From WVWW01 sp041568335 (GTDB lineage: Bacteria > Acidobacteriota > Polarisedimenticolia > Polarisedimenticolales > Polarisedimenticolaceae): a DNA stretch of 6,210 nucleotides. Positions 1 to 4,550 of the stretch are shown one piece after another. Location of the stretch: NCBI GenBank assembly GCA_041568335.1, contig JBFFZZ010000187.1, positions 1 to 6,210 on the forward strand, read 5' to 3'. Numbering within the stretch: the stretch's first letter is position 1; every line of letters begins with the position of its first letter. A model generated the notes under the pieces. That model made no database searches, was not told where the DNA came from, and saw only the letters and a program-made list of their open reading frames with translations. The position numbers were made by a program, and so were the translations under genes.

Positions 1-1
1 C

Positions 2-589
2 TTCACTACCGTGGTCGACAACCAGGACACGGTCGAGATCCACTGCCTGCAGGGTGAGCGTGAGATCGCTGCCGAGAACAAGTCGCTGGGCCGCTTCGAC
101 CTGGTCGGCCTGCCGCCTGCGCCGCGGGGCGTGCCCCAGGTCGACGTCACGTTCGACATCGACTCCAACGGCATCGTCAACGTGCAGGCGCGCGATCTGG
201 CGACGCAGCGCGAGCAGAAGATCCTCGTCTCTCCATCCAGCGGTCTGACGGAGAAGGAGATCGAGGAGATCATCGCGGATGCGAAGTCGCACGCCGAAGA
301 GGACCGGCGACGCGCCGAGTTCATCCGGGCGCGCTCGCGACTGGAAGGTCTGGTCGACAGCAACCAGAAGACCTTCAACGAGTTCGGTTCGATGCTGCCC
401 GCGGACCAGCAGGCCGAGGCGCGCAAGATCCTCGATGATGCGCGCAAAGCGCTGGAATCGGGAAACGCCGGCGAATGTACCGAGGCCCTGGAGAAGATCG
501 CGGATATGGGTAGAATCCTCTCCGAAGTGATTCTCTACGATCCCGGCAGACTCTCGCCGGATGCCGAAGGGGAATCCGGAGAGGCCTGA
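2..589 (+). CDS. dnaK: Chaperone protein DnaK (Hsp70), C-terminal part, 5' end outside window
   Basis: This is the last 195 residues of an Hsp70 chaperone. The ATPase domain and most of the start of the substrate-binding domain lie upstream of the window. Visible first is the substrate-binding beta-sandwich (fragment residues 1 to about 80), with family hallmarks FTTVVDNQ, LQGERE, NKSLGRFDL, the PAPRG loop (40-43) and VTFDIDSNGIVNVQARD. The helical lid follows (about 81-178), beginning GLTEKEIEEI and rich in charged residues. The protein binds exposed hydrophobic peptide segments in the cytoplasm and is driven by ATP turnover that DnaJ stimulates. The tail after the lid is short (DPGRLSPDAEGESGEA) and lacks the EEVK/EEVD-like acidic end of many DnaK proteins. 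From GLTE to the stop there are 115 residues, roughly 15-20 fewer than in E. coli DnaK. It could be a paralogue rather than the only DnaK. The stop is 4 nt before the dnaJ start, so the two genes are probably cotranscribed. Confidence 0.95.
   Translation, partial: FTTVVDNQDTVEIHCLQGEREIAAENKSLGRFDLVGLPPAPRGVPQVDVTFDIDSNGIVNVQARDLATQREQKILVSPSSGLTEKEIEEIIADAKSHAEEDRRRAEFIRARSRLEGLVDSNQKTFNEFGSMLPADQQAEARKILDDARKALESGNAGECTEALEKIADMGRILSEVILYDPGRLSPDAEGESGEA
578..584 (+). promoter_or_regulatory. Ribosome-binding site deciding the dnaJ GTG start
   Basis: GGAGAGG lies inside the last codons of dnaK and ends 9 nt before the GTG at 594. The competing ATG at 561 has no purine-rich stretch at a suitable distance, so this site favours the GTG. 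Confidence 0.7.
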
Positions 590-593
590 CCAC

Positions 594-1694
594 GTGTCCG
601 ACCGGGAGTACTACGAGATCCTCGGCGTCGATCGTAGCGCCGGGGATGCGGCGATCAAGAGCGCCTATCGCAAGGCCGCGCTGAAATACCACCCGGACAA
701 GAACCCCGGTGACCAGCAGGCCGAGGAGCGCTTCAAGGAGGCCGCCGAGGCGTACGAGGTGCTCTCCAACCCGGAGAAGCGCCGCATCTACGATCAGTTC
801 GGCAAGCGTGGCCTCGGTAACCAGGGCGGGTTCCACGGCTTCAACCAGGACATCTTCGGCGATTTCAGCGACATCCTCGGCGATCTGTTCGGCGGGAGCA
901 TCTTCGGCGGACGCCGCCGTCAGGCGGGGTCGCTCGGCCGGGATCTGCGGTTCGATCTCGAGATCGATTTCGAGGAAGCGGTCCGCGGCATGGAGACCAA
1001 GATCCAGGTCCCGCGAAACGAACGCTGTCCCGACTGCGGCGGGCAGGGCGCGCAACCGGACGGCATCGAAACCTGCAACGACTGCCAGGGCCATGGCCAG
1101 GTCGCGTTTCGCCAGGGCTTCTTCACGTTGTCCCGTCCATGCACCACCTGTCGCGGCGCGGGACGCCGGATCACCGAGCCCTGCGGGGTTTGTCGTGGAG
1201 CCGGGACGATCCGGCAGGAACGCACGCTGACCGTGCGGATACCGGCCGGTGTCGACGACGGCATGCAGCTCCGTCTCGCGGGTGAGGGGGAGGCGGGCCG
1301 TGGCGCCGGCCCGCCCGGCGATCTCTACGTCGTGCTCGGGGTGCGTGAGCATCCGGTCTTTACCCGGGAGGGACGCGACCTGCGTTGTGAGGCGAAAGTC
1401 AGCTTTTCGCAGCTCGTGCTGGGCGCGGAGCTCGAGATCCCGACGCTCGACGGCACGCACACGCTCCAGGTGCCCGCCGGGACGCAGAGCGGTACGGCAT
1501 TCCGGATTCGCGGCAAGGGAGCGACGGCCGTGGGTACGAACGGTTTCGGCGATCTGTACGTGCAGGTCCACGCGGTGACCCCGAAGAAGCTGAGCGCGGA
1601 GCAGCGCCGGCTGTTCGAAGAGCTCGCCGAGCACGACGATCTCGAAGTCGAGGGGCCGAACCTCTTCGAGCGGGTGCGCAATATCTTCGGCTGA
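594..1694 (+). CDS. dnaJ: Chaperone protein DnaJ (Hsp40, type I)
   Basis: This is a full-length type I Hsp40 co-chaperone of 366 residues, close to the usual 370-380. It delivers unfolded clients to DnaK and stimulates its ATPase. Domains in order: a J domain (about 3-70) with the essential HPD at 33-35; a short Gly/Phe-rich linker (about 71-110) containing DIFGDFSDILGDLFGG; a zinc-binding domain with four CxxCxGxG repeats, CPDCGGQG (C145/C148), CNDCQGHG (C161/C164), CTTCRGAG (C183/C186) and CGVCRGAG (C197/C200); then the C-terminal client-binding domains with IPAGVDDGMQLRLAGEGEAG and GDLYVVL. All eight zinc cysteines are present. I chose the GTG at 594 because GGAGAGG at 578-584 precedes it by 9 nt and the protein then begins VSDREYYEILGV, as in other DnaJ proteins. 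An in-frame ATG at 561 would add 11 residues but overlaps dnaK and has no ribosome-binding site. Translation may be coupled to dnaK. Confidence 0.97.
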   Translation: MSDREYYEILGVDRSAGDAAIKSAYRKAALKYHPDKNPGDQQAEERFKEAAEAYEVLSNPEKRRIYDQFGKRGLGNQGGFHGFNQDIFGDFSDILGDLFGGSIFGGRRRQAGSLGRDLRFDLEIDFEEAVRGMETKIQVPRNERCPDCGGQGAQPDGIETCNDCQGHGQVAFRQGFFTLSRPCTTCRGAGRRITEPCGVCRGAGTIRQERTLTVRIPAGVDDGMQLRLAGEGEAGRGAGPPGDLYVVLGVREHPVFTREGRDLRCEAKVSFSQLVLGAELEIPTLDGTHTLQVPAGTQSGTAFRIRGKGATAVGTNGFGDLYVQVHAVTPKKLSAEQRRLFEELAEHDDLEVEGPNLFERVRNIFG

Positions 1695-1696
1695 CC

Positions 1697-1701
1697 GGAG
1701 G
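1697..1701 (+). promoter_or_regulatory. Ribosome-binding site for prmA, unusually close to a TTG start
   Basis: GGAGG sits just after the dnaJ stop codon and ends 3 nt before the TTG at 1705. The spacing is shorter than usual, so initiation may be weak or coupled to dnaJ termination. No in-frame ATG or GTG nearby offers a better fit. Confidence 0.5.
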
Positions 1702-1704
1702 ACC

Positions 1705-2568
1705 TTGCGGACCCCGTACGTTGCCGTCGTTCTGCGGGTTCCTCGTGAGATTGCGGACACGCTCGCCGCAGAGCTCGCTGCGCTCGGACGTGGTGTCGAA
1801 AGTCGTCCCGTCGATCGACGGATGGAAGAGATCCGCGCGTTCACGTCCGCAGGCTCCGGCGATGCCGGACCGCTTCGTACCTGGGCCACGCGCCGCCTGG
1901 CGTCGCTGGGTTTCGATCGCGAGAGCTTCACGTGCGACGTCGAGCAGGTCGACGACGGGCACTGGGTCGAGCGCTACCAGGAATCGCTCCGCCCGTTCCG
2001 GATCGGAACCCGATTCACCGTCCACCCGCGTGGGCGGATCGAGGTCGACGACGGCCGCGTACCGTTGCTGTTGGTGCCCGGCCGCGCCTTCGGAACCGGG
2101 GAGCATGCGACCACGCAGCTCTGCATCGAGCGGCTCGAGCACGTCGTGCGACCGGGCCAGCGCTGGCTGGACGTGGGTTGTGGGAGCGGCATCCTCCTGC
2201 TGGTGGCGCGAGCCCTGGGTGCCGGCGCGTGCGTCGGGATCGAGATCGATCCCGACGCCGTCGAGATCGCACGCAACGTCCTGTCGCGCAACGAGGCGCT
2301 CGACTGCGAGATTCAGGAGGGCGGGCTGGATCGCGCCGCGCGCGGTGCATGGGACGGGGCGATCTGCAACATCAGCACGACGTTCGCACGGATGCACGTC
2401 GCGGCACTGGCCGCGCTCCCGCGCCCCGGCGGCACGTTGATCGTCTCGGGGGTCCTGCAAGCAGACCTTCCCGGGCTGTCCTCCCGGTTCGCCGGCGCCG
2501 GTCTGCACGAGATCGATCGAGCCGCGCGCGGGCCGTGGGGCCTCCTCGTCCTCGCCGTTCCGCACTAA
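1705..2568 (+). CDS. prmA: PrmA-like ribosomal protein L11 methyltransferase
   Basis: This is a 287-residue class I S-adenosylmethionine-dependent methyltransferase with the PrmA layout and normal PrmA length (about 290). PrmA methylates ribosomal protein L11 in the cytoplasm. The N-terminal substrate-recognition domain (about 1-85) is only loosely recognisable. The PrmA signature AFGTGEHATT (128-137) and the SAM-binding motif I LDVGCGSG (155-162) are clear, followed by the acidic motif EIDPDAVEIARN (180-191). The motif usually read as NILA appears as NIST (222-225), and the usual LDPG before AFGTG is LVPG, so the protein is somewhat divergent. The TTG at 1705 is the best start: GGAGG at 1697-1701 precedes it, though only 3 nt away, and the next in-frame ATG (1822) would delete much of the N-terminal domain. 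The gene starts 10 nt after dnaJ and is followed by an intrinsic terminator. L11 as the substrate is inferred from family membership; a related protein methyltransferase role is possible. Confidence 0.82.
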   Translation: MRTPYVAVVLRVPREIADTLAAELAALGRGVESRPVDRRMEEIRAFTSAGSGDAGPLRTWATRRLASLGFDRESFTCDVEQVDDGHWVERYQESLRPFRIGTRFTVHPRGRIEVDDGRVPLLLVPGRAFGTGEHATTQLCIERLEHVVRPGQRWLDVGCGSGILLLVARALGAGACVGIEIDPDAVEIARNVLSRNEALDCEIQEGGLDRAARGAWDGAICNISTTFARMHVAALAALPRPGGTLIVSGVLQADLPGLSSRFAGAGLHEIDRAARGPWGLLVLAVPH

Positions 2569-2595
2569 ACGGGCCCGGGGTAGCGCGGTTTTTTT
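2560..2595 (+). terminator. Intrinsic terminator after prmA
   Basis: The left arm CCGCACTA (2560-2567) pairs with the right arm TAGCGCGG (2581-2588). Seven of eight pairs form, with one A-C mismatch, around a 13-nt G/C-rich loop. Seven consecutive T (2589-2595) follow at once, as in a classic rho-independent terminator. The left arm overlaps the prmA stop codon TAA (2566-2568). The site would end the dnaK-dnaJ-prmA transcript before pilT. Confidence 0.65.
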
Positions 2596-2620
2596 CCGCC
2601 GGACGGTTGCCCCGCGGCGT

Positions 2621-2650
2621 TTGACTTCGCTCCCCGGCGTCCCCAAATTA
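2621..2650 (+). promoter_or_regulatory. Candidate sigma-70-type promoter for pilT
   Basis: TTGACT (2621-2626) matches five of six bases of the -35 consensus. An A/T-rich patch, CAAATTA (2644-2650), lies 17-18 nt downstream where the -10 should be, though it matches TATAAT poorly. This is the only A/T-rich stretch in the gap and it follows a terminator, so pilT plausibly has its own start here. The same bases can be read as an upstream TTG extension of pilT, which I reject. Confidence 0.35.
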
Positions 2651-2673
2651 GAAACAGGCTACTTCCACGGCCT

Positions 2674-2679
2674 GGAGGG
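2674..2679 (+). promoter_or_regulatory. Ribosome-binding site deciding the pilT ATG start
   Basis: GGAGGG ends 4 nt before the ATG at 2684. Together with the family-typical MHINDLL beginning, it rules in favour of this start over the TTG at 2621. Confidence 0.65.
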
Positions 2680-2683
2680 ACCG

Positions 2684-3868
2684 ATGCATATCAACGATCT
2701 GCTCAAGCTCGCAACGGATCAGGGCGCGTCCGACCTTCACCTCAAGGTGGGGTCGCATCCGGTGCTCCGGGTCAACGGCCGACTCGCGCCGATGATCGAC
2801 CAGAAACGGTTGATGCAGGAAGACACCATCGCGATGGCGTTCAGCATCATGAGCGCTCGTCAGAAACAGAAGTTCAAGGACCACTTCGAGATCGACATGG
2901 CCTACTCGGTCCCCGGTCTCGGGCGCTTCCGCTGCAACGTCTTCCAGCAACGCGGCACCGTGGGCATGGTCTTGCGTGTGATCCCGGTCAAGATCAAAGG
3001 CGTCCGTGAGTTGCACCTCCCGGTCGTCCTCGAGCAGATCGCTCAGGAGCGTCGCGGGCTCGTGCTCGTCACGGGAACCACGGGGTCCGGTAAGTCGACC
3101 ACGCTCGCGGCGATGATCGATTACGTCAACGCGCAACGCACGGAGCACGTGATGACCATCGAGGACCCGATCGAGTTCCTGCACAAGGACAAGAAGAGCT
3201 TGGTCAACCAGCGTGAGATCGAGGTCGACACGAAGTCGTTCTCGTCCGCGTTGCGCTCCGCGCTGCGTCAGGACCCGGATGTGATCCTCGTCGGCGAGAT
3301 GCGTGACGCCGATACAATTTCGATGGCGATGACTGCGGCGGAAACCGGCCACCTCGTGTTGTCGACGCTGCACACGGTTGACGCCACCGAGACCATCAAC
3401 CGCATCATCTCGGTCTTTCCCCCGCACCAGCAGAAGCAGGTGCGGCTGCAGCTGGGGGCCGTCTTGCGATCGATCATCTCGATGCGCCTCGTCCGCCGCA
3501 AGGAGGGTTCGGGGCAGGTTCCCGCCGTCGAGGTACTGAGGGCGACGCCCTACATCCGCGACTGCATCGAGAACAAGGAAAAGACCAAGCTGATCCAGGG
3601 CTCGATCGCCCAGGGCACGTCGCAATACGGGATGCAGACGTTCGATCAGGCGCTCTACAACCTGTACCAGCAGGACCTGATCAGTTATGAAGAAGCGCTG
3701 CGCCAGGCGTCCAACCCGGACGAGTTCAAGCTCAAGATGGCCGGCATCCAGTCGACCTCCGAAATGGCTCGGTCGGACATGGAGGCCACCCTGGTCGATG
3801 ACGATGGCGACGGGGCGAACCCCGACCCGCACGACGTCGACTCGCCGTTCGAATTCTCGAATACCTAG
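2684..3868 (+). CDS. pilT: Type IV pilus retraction ATPase PilT
   Basis: This is a 394-residue hexameric secretion-type ATPase that depolymerises type IV pili from the cytoplasmic side of the inner membrane, driving twitching motility and DNA uptake. The N-terminal PAS-like domain (about 1-100) begins with the PilT-typical MHINDLLKLATDQGASDLHL. The ATPase domain shows Walker A GTTGSGKST (131-139), an Asp box MTIEDPIEF (157-165), Walker B DVILVGEMRD (199-208) and a His box HLVLSTLHT (223-231). GMQTFDQAL (316-324) and SNPDEFKLKMAGI (343-355) are C-terminal PilT features. The motif usually read AIRNLIRE appears as YIRDCIEN (290-297). After the conserved core comes a roughly 40-residue low-complexity tail rich in Asp (VDDDGDGANPDPHDVDSP), making the protein longer than a typical PilT of about 345. 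The ATG at 2684 is preceded by GGAGGG (2674-2679); an upstream in-frame TTG at 2621 would add 21 unfamiliar residues. No other pilus gene is in the window. PilU is a less likely alternative. Confidence 0.94.
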   Translation: MHINDLLKLATDQGASDLHLKVGSHPVLRVNGRLAPMIDQKRLMQEDTIAMAFSIMSARQKQKFKDHFEIDMAYSVPGLGRFRCNVFQQRGTVGMVLRVIPVKIKGVRELHLPVVLEQIAQERRGLVLVTGTTGSGKSTTLAAMIDYVNAQRTEHVMTIEDPIEFLHKDKKSLVNQREIEVDTKSFSSALRSALRQDPDVILVGEMRDADTISMAMTAAETGHLVLSTLHTVDATETINRIISVFPPHQQKQVRLQLGAVLRSIISMRLVRRKEGSGQVPAVEVLRATPYIRDCIENKEKTKLIQGSIAQGTSQYGMQTFDQALYNLYQQDLISYEEALRQASNPDEFKLKMAGIQSTSEMARSDMEATLVDDDGDGANPDPHDVDSPFEFSNT

Positions 3869-3947
3869 CGCCCTCCGGGCGCAAGGTCTTCGAGGTCACG
3901 GGCCGCCTGCGGCGCCCCTTAGTACTCAAATAACCAGCGCCCTCCGG
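3856..3947 (+). repeat. Imperfect 23-bp direct repeat, two copies 69 bp apart
   Basis: Copy 1 (3856-3878) spans the last codons and stop of pilT. Copy 2 (3925-3947) lies in the intergenic region. They agree at 20 of 23 positions, including an identical 12-bp core AGCGCCCTCCGG (3867-3878 and 3936-3947). Copy 1 carries both arms of a hairpin. Copy 2 keeps only the left arm and runs into the T-rich TTTTGTTTT (3948-3956). I do not recognise the element. It could be a local duplication or part of a dispersed intergenic repeat. Confidence 0.6.
3868..3882 (+). terminator. Perfect hairpin overlapping the pilT stop codon
   Basis: GCGCCC (3868-3873) and GGGCGC (3877-3882) form a perfect 6-bp all-G/C stem with a TCC loop. 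The first base of the stem is the last base of the pilT stop codon TAG. No T-run follows (AAGGTCTTCG instead), so it may act as an mRNA 3'-end stabiliser or a weak, factor-assisted terminator rather than a classic intrinsic one. Confidence 0.4.
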
Positions 3948-3958
3948 TTTTGTTTTGC

Positions 3959-3992
3959 GAACTCGGCGAGCCGGACGGCGCTCGCCGGGTTC
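3959..3992 (+). terminator. Strong 13-bp hairpin before recX: terminator or operator
   Basis: GAACTCGGCGAGC (3959-3971) pairs with GCTCGCCGGGTTC (3980-3992) over 13 positions with a single G-T wobble, leaving an 8-nt loop. The following bases, TGTTAGTCT, are only moderately T-rich, so as an intrinsic terminator for pilT it is imperfect. As DNA, the dyad sits just upstream of the proposed recX -10 and could be a repressor or activator site. The outer GAAC and GTTC are 26 bp apart, too far to be a Gram-positive-type LexA box (GAAC-N4-GTTC). Confidence 0.5.
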
Positions 3993-4007
3993 TGTTAGTC
4001 TGCGAGC
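3993..4007 (+). promoter_or_regulatory. Extended -10 promoter for recX, possibly leaderless
   Basis: TGT-TAGTCT (3993-4001) fits an extended -10 (TG-n followed by a T-A-n-n-n-T hexamer). The A of the recX ATG is 7 nt after the hexamer, exactly where transcription normally begins, and no ribosome-binding site lies in the six bases between. This implies a leaderless mRNA. No good -35 is seen 17 nt upstream, which is tolerable for an extended -10. The same T-rich bases could instead be a poor U-tract of the preceding hairpin. Confidence 0.45.
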
Positions 4008-4550
4008 ATGGATCGCACCGTCGAACGACGAGGTCGGCGGAAGCCACCGCCCGCCGAACCCCGCGCGCTCGCACTCGGCTGGCTAGCCCGGCGGCCGCTG
4101 TGCCGGCAGGAGATCCGCACGCGGCTGGCCGCCCGGGGGGTCGACGCCGACGAGATCGAGCGCACGGTCGAGGGTCTCGTCGCTGAGCGATTACTCGACG
4201 ACGAAGCGTTGGCACTGGACTTCATCGTGTTGCGGTCCGGACGGCTGCGCCTGGGCAAACGGCGGTTGCTGCGCGAGCTTGAACAACGCGGCGTCGATCC
4301 GGTGGTGGCCGAACGAGCCTACGAACGGGCCGTCGAGAACGGCGATCTCGATCCGCGGGAAGTTCTTCGTGACGCGGTGGCCGCGCGCTTGAAACGCGAG
4401 CGCAAGCTCGACGCCGCGGCACGGCGGCGCGTATATAATGCGCTGCTTCGCGCCGGGTTCCCCACAGAGGGGTTGTACGCCGAGTTGAAACGCCAAAGCG
4501 CCGCCCTCGAGTCGGCGGCCGAGGACGAGTACGACGATGAAAGCCCATGA
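4008..4550 (+). CDS. recX: Regulatory protein RecX
   Basis: This 180-residue protein is of the RecX family, which binds RecA filaments and usually limits their ATPase and recombinase activity in the cytoplasm. It shows the family's three-helix repeats: repeat 1 (about 20-65) with LALGWLARRPLCRQEIRTRL, an ERTVEGLVAERLLDD segment (51-65) typical of the family, repeat 2 (about 66-112) with RLGKRRLLRELEQRGVD, and repeat 3 (about 115-160) ending VYNALLRAGFP, matching the family's Y-x-x-L-x-x-R-G-F pattern with an Ala inserted before Gly-Phe. The N-terminus is basic (RRGRRKPPP) and the C-terminus acidic (EDEYDDESP). The ATG at 4008 has no Shine-Dalgarno sequence but sits 7 nt after an extended -10. 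The gene overlaps alaS by 14 bp. RecX is commonly found next to recA and alaS; recA is not in this window and pilT lies upstream instead. Confidence 0.87.
   Translation: MDRTVERRGRRKPPPAEPRALALGWLARRPLCRQEIRTRLAARGVDADEIERTVEGLVAERLLDDEALALDFIVLRSGRLRLGKRRLLRELEQRGVDPVVAERAYERAVENGDLDPREVLRDAVAARLKRERKLDAAARRRVYNALLRAGFPTEGLYAELKRQSAALESAAEDEYDDESP
4434..4439 (+). promoter_or_regulatory. Possible internal promoter (-10) ahead of alaS
   Basis: A perfect TATAAT lies inside recX, about 100 nt before the alaS ATG, in a very G+C-rich setting. GCGC blocks flank it (4427-4430 and 4440-4443). There is no good -35 at 16-18 nt: TCGACG (4408-4413) is 20 nt away. The bases encode the RecX residues V-Y-N, part of a conserved segment, so the match may be coincidental. 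Confidence 0.25.

Larger units (their letters stand above)
3869..4007 (+). other. Hairpin-rich intergenic region between pilT and recX
   Basis: This 139-nt gap holds, in order: the stop-overlapping hairpin; a small G/C hairpin GCCG-CCTG-CGGC (3902-3913); a copy of the pilT 3'-edge repeat ending in a T-rich tract (3948-3956) with a weak AACC/GGTT stem (3932-3949); a strong 13-bp stem (3959-3992); and an extended -10 just before recX. I see no convincing coding sequence and no RNA family I recognise. The structures could serve as pilT transcript ends, recX regulation or both. Confidence 0.55.

Noticed and set aside
561..593. Upstream ATG for dnaJ
   Set aside because: It would add 11 residues absent from DnaJ proteins, overlaps dnaK by 29 bp and has no ribosome-binding site; the GTG at 594 has one.
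375..1931. Long - strand open frame (518 codons) opposite dnaK, dnaJ and prmA
   Set aside because: It is antisense to three clearly identified genes, runs across their boundaries, is rich in Arg/Ala/Leu as expected from high-GC antisense frames, and shows no recognisable motif.
1399..2646. - strand open frame (415 codons) across dnaJ, prmA and the prmA terminator
   Set aside because: It crosses a gene boundary and the terminator region, has no recognisable domain, and the + strand genes explain the sequence.
2621..2683. TTG extension of pilT
   Set aside because: The extra 21 residues are unlike PilT N-termini, while the ATG at 2684 has GGAGGG and the family-typical start. The TTG is better read as part of a -35 element.
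2648..3832. - strand open frame (394 codons) opposite pilT
   Set aside because: It mirrors pilT almost end to end and has no motif or separate initiation signal; it is a composition artefact.
3959..3992. LexA box before recX
   Set aside because: GAAC and GTTC are present at the ends of the dyad but separated by 26 bp, not the 4 bp of the Gram-positive-type site, and no other LexA-like spacing was seen.
3950..4186. Small + strand open frame (78 codons) across the pilT-recX gap
   Set aside because: It runs through the hairpin and into recX in another frame, has no ribosome-binding site, and its Arg/Ala-rich product is typical of a shadow frame.
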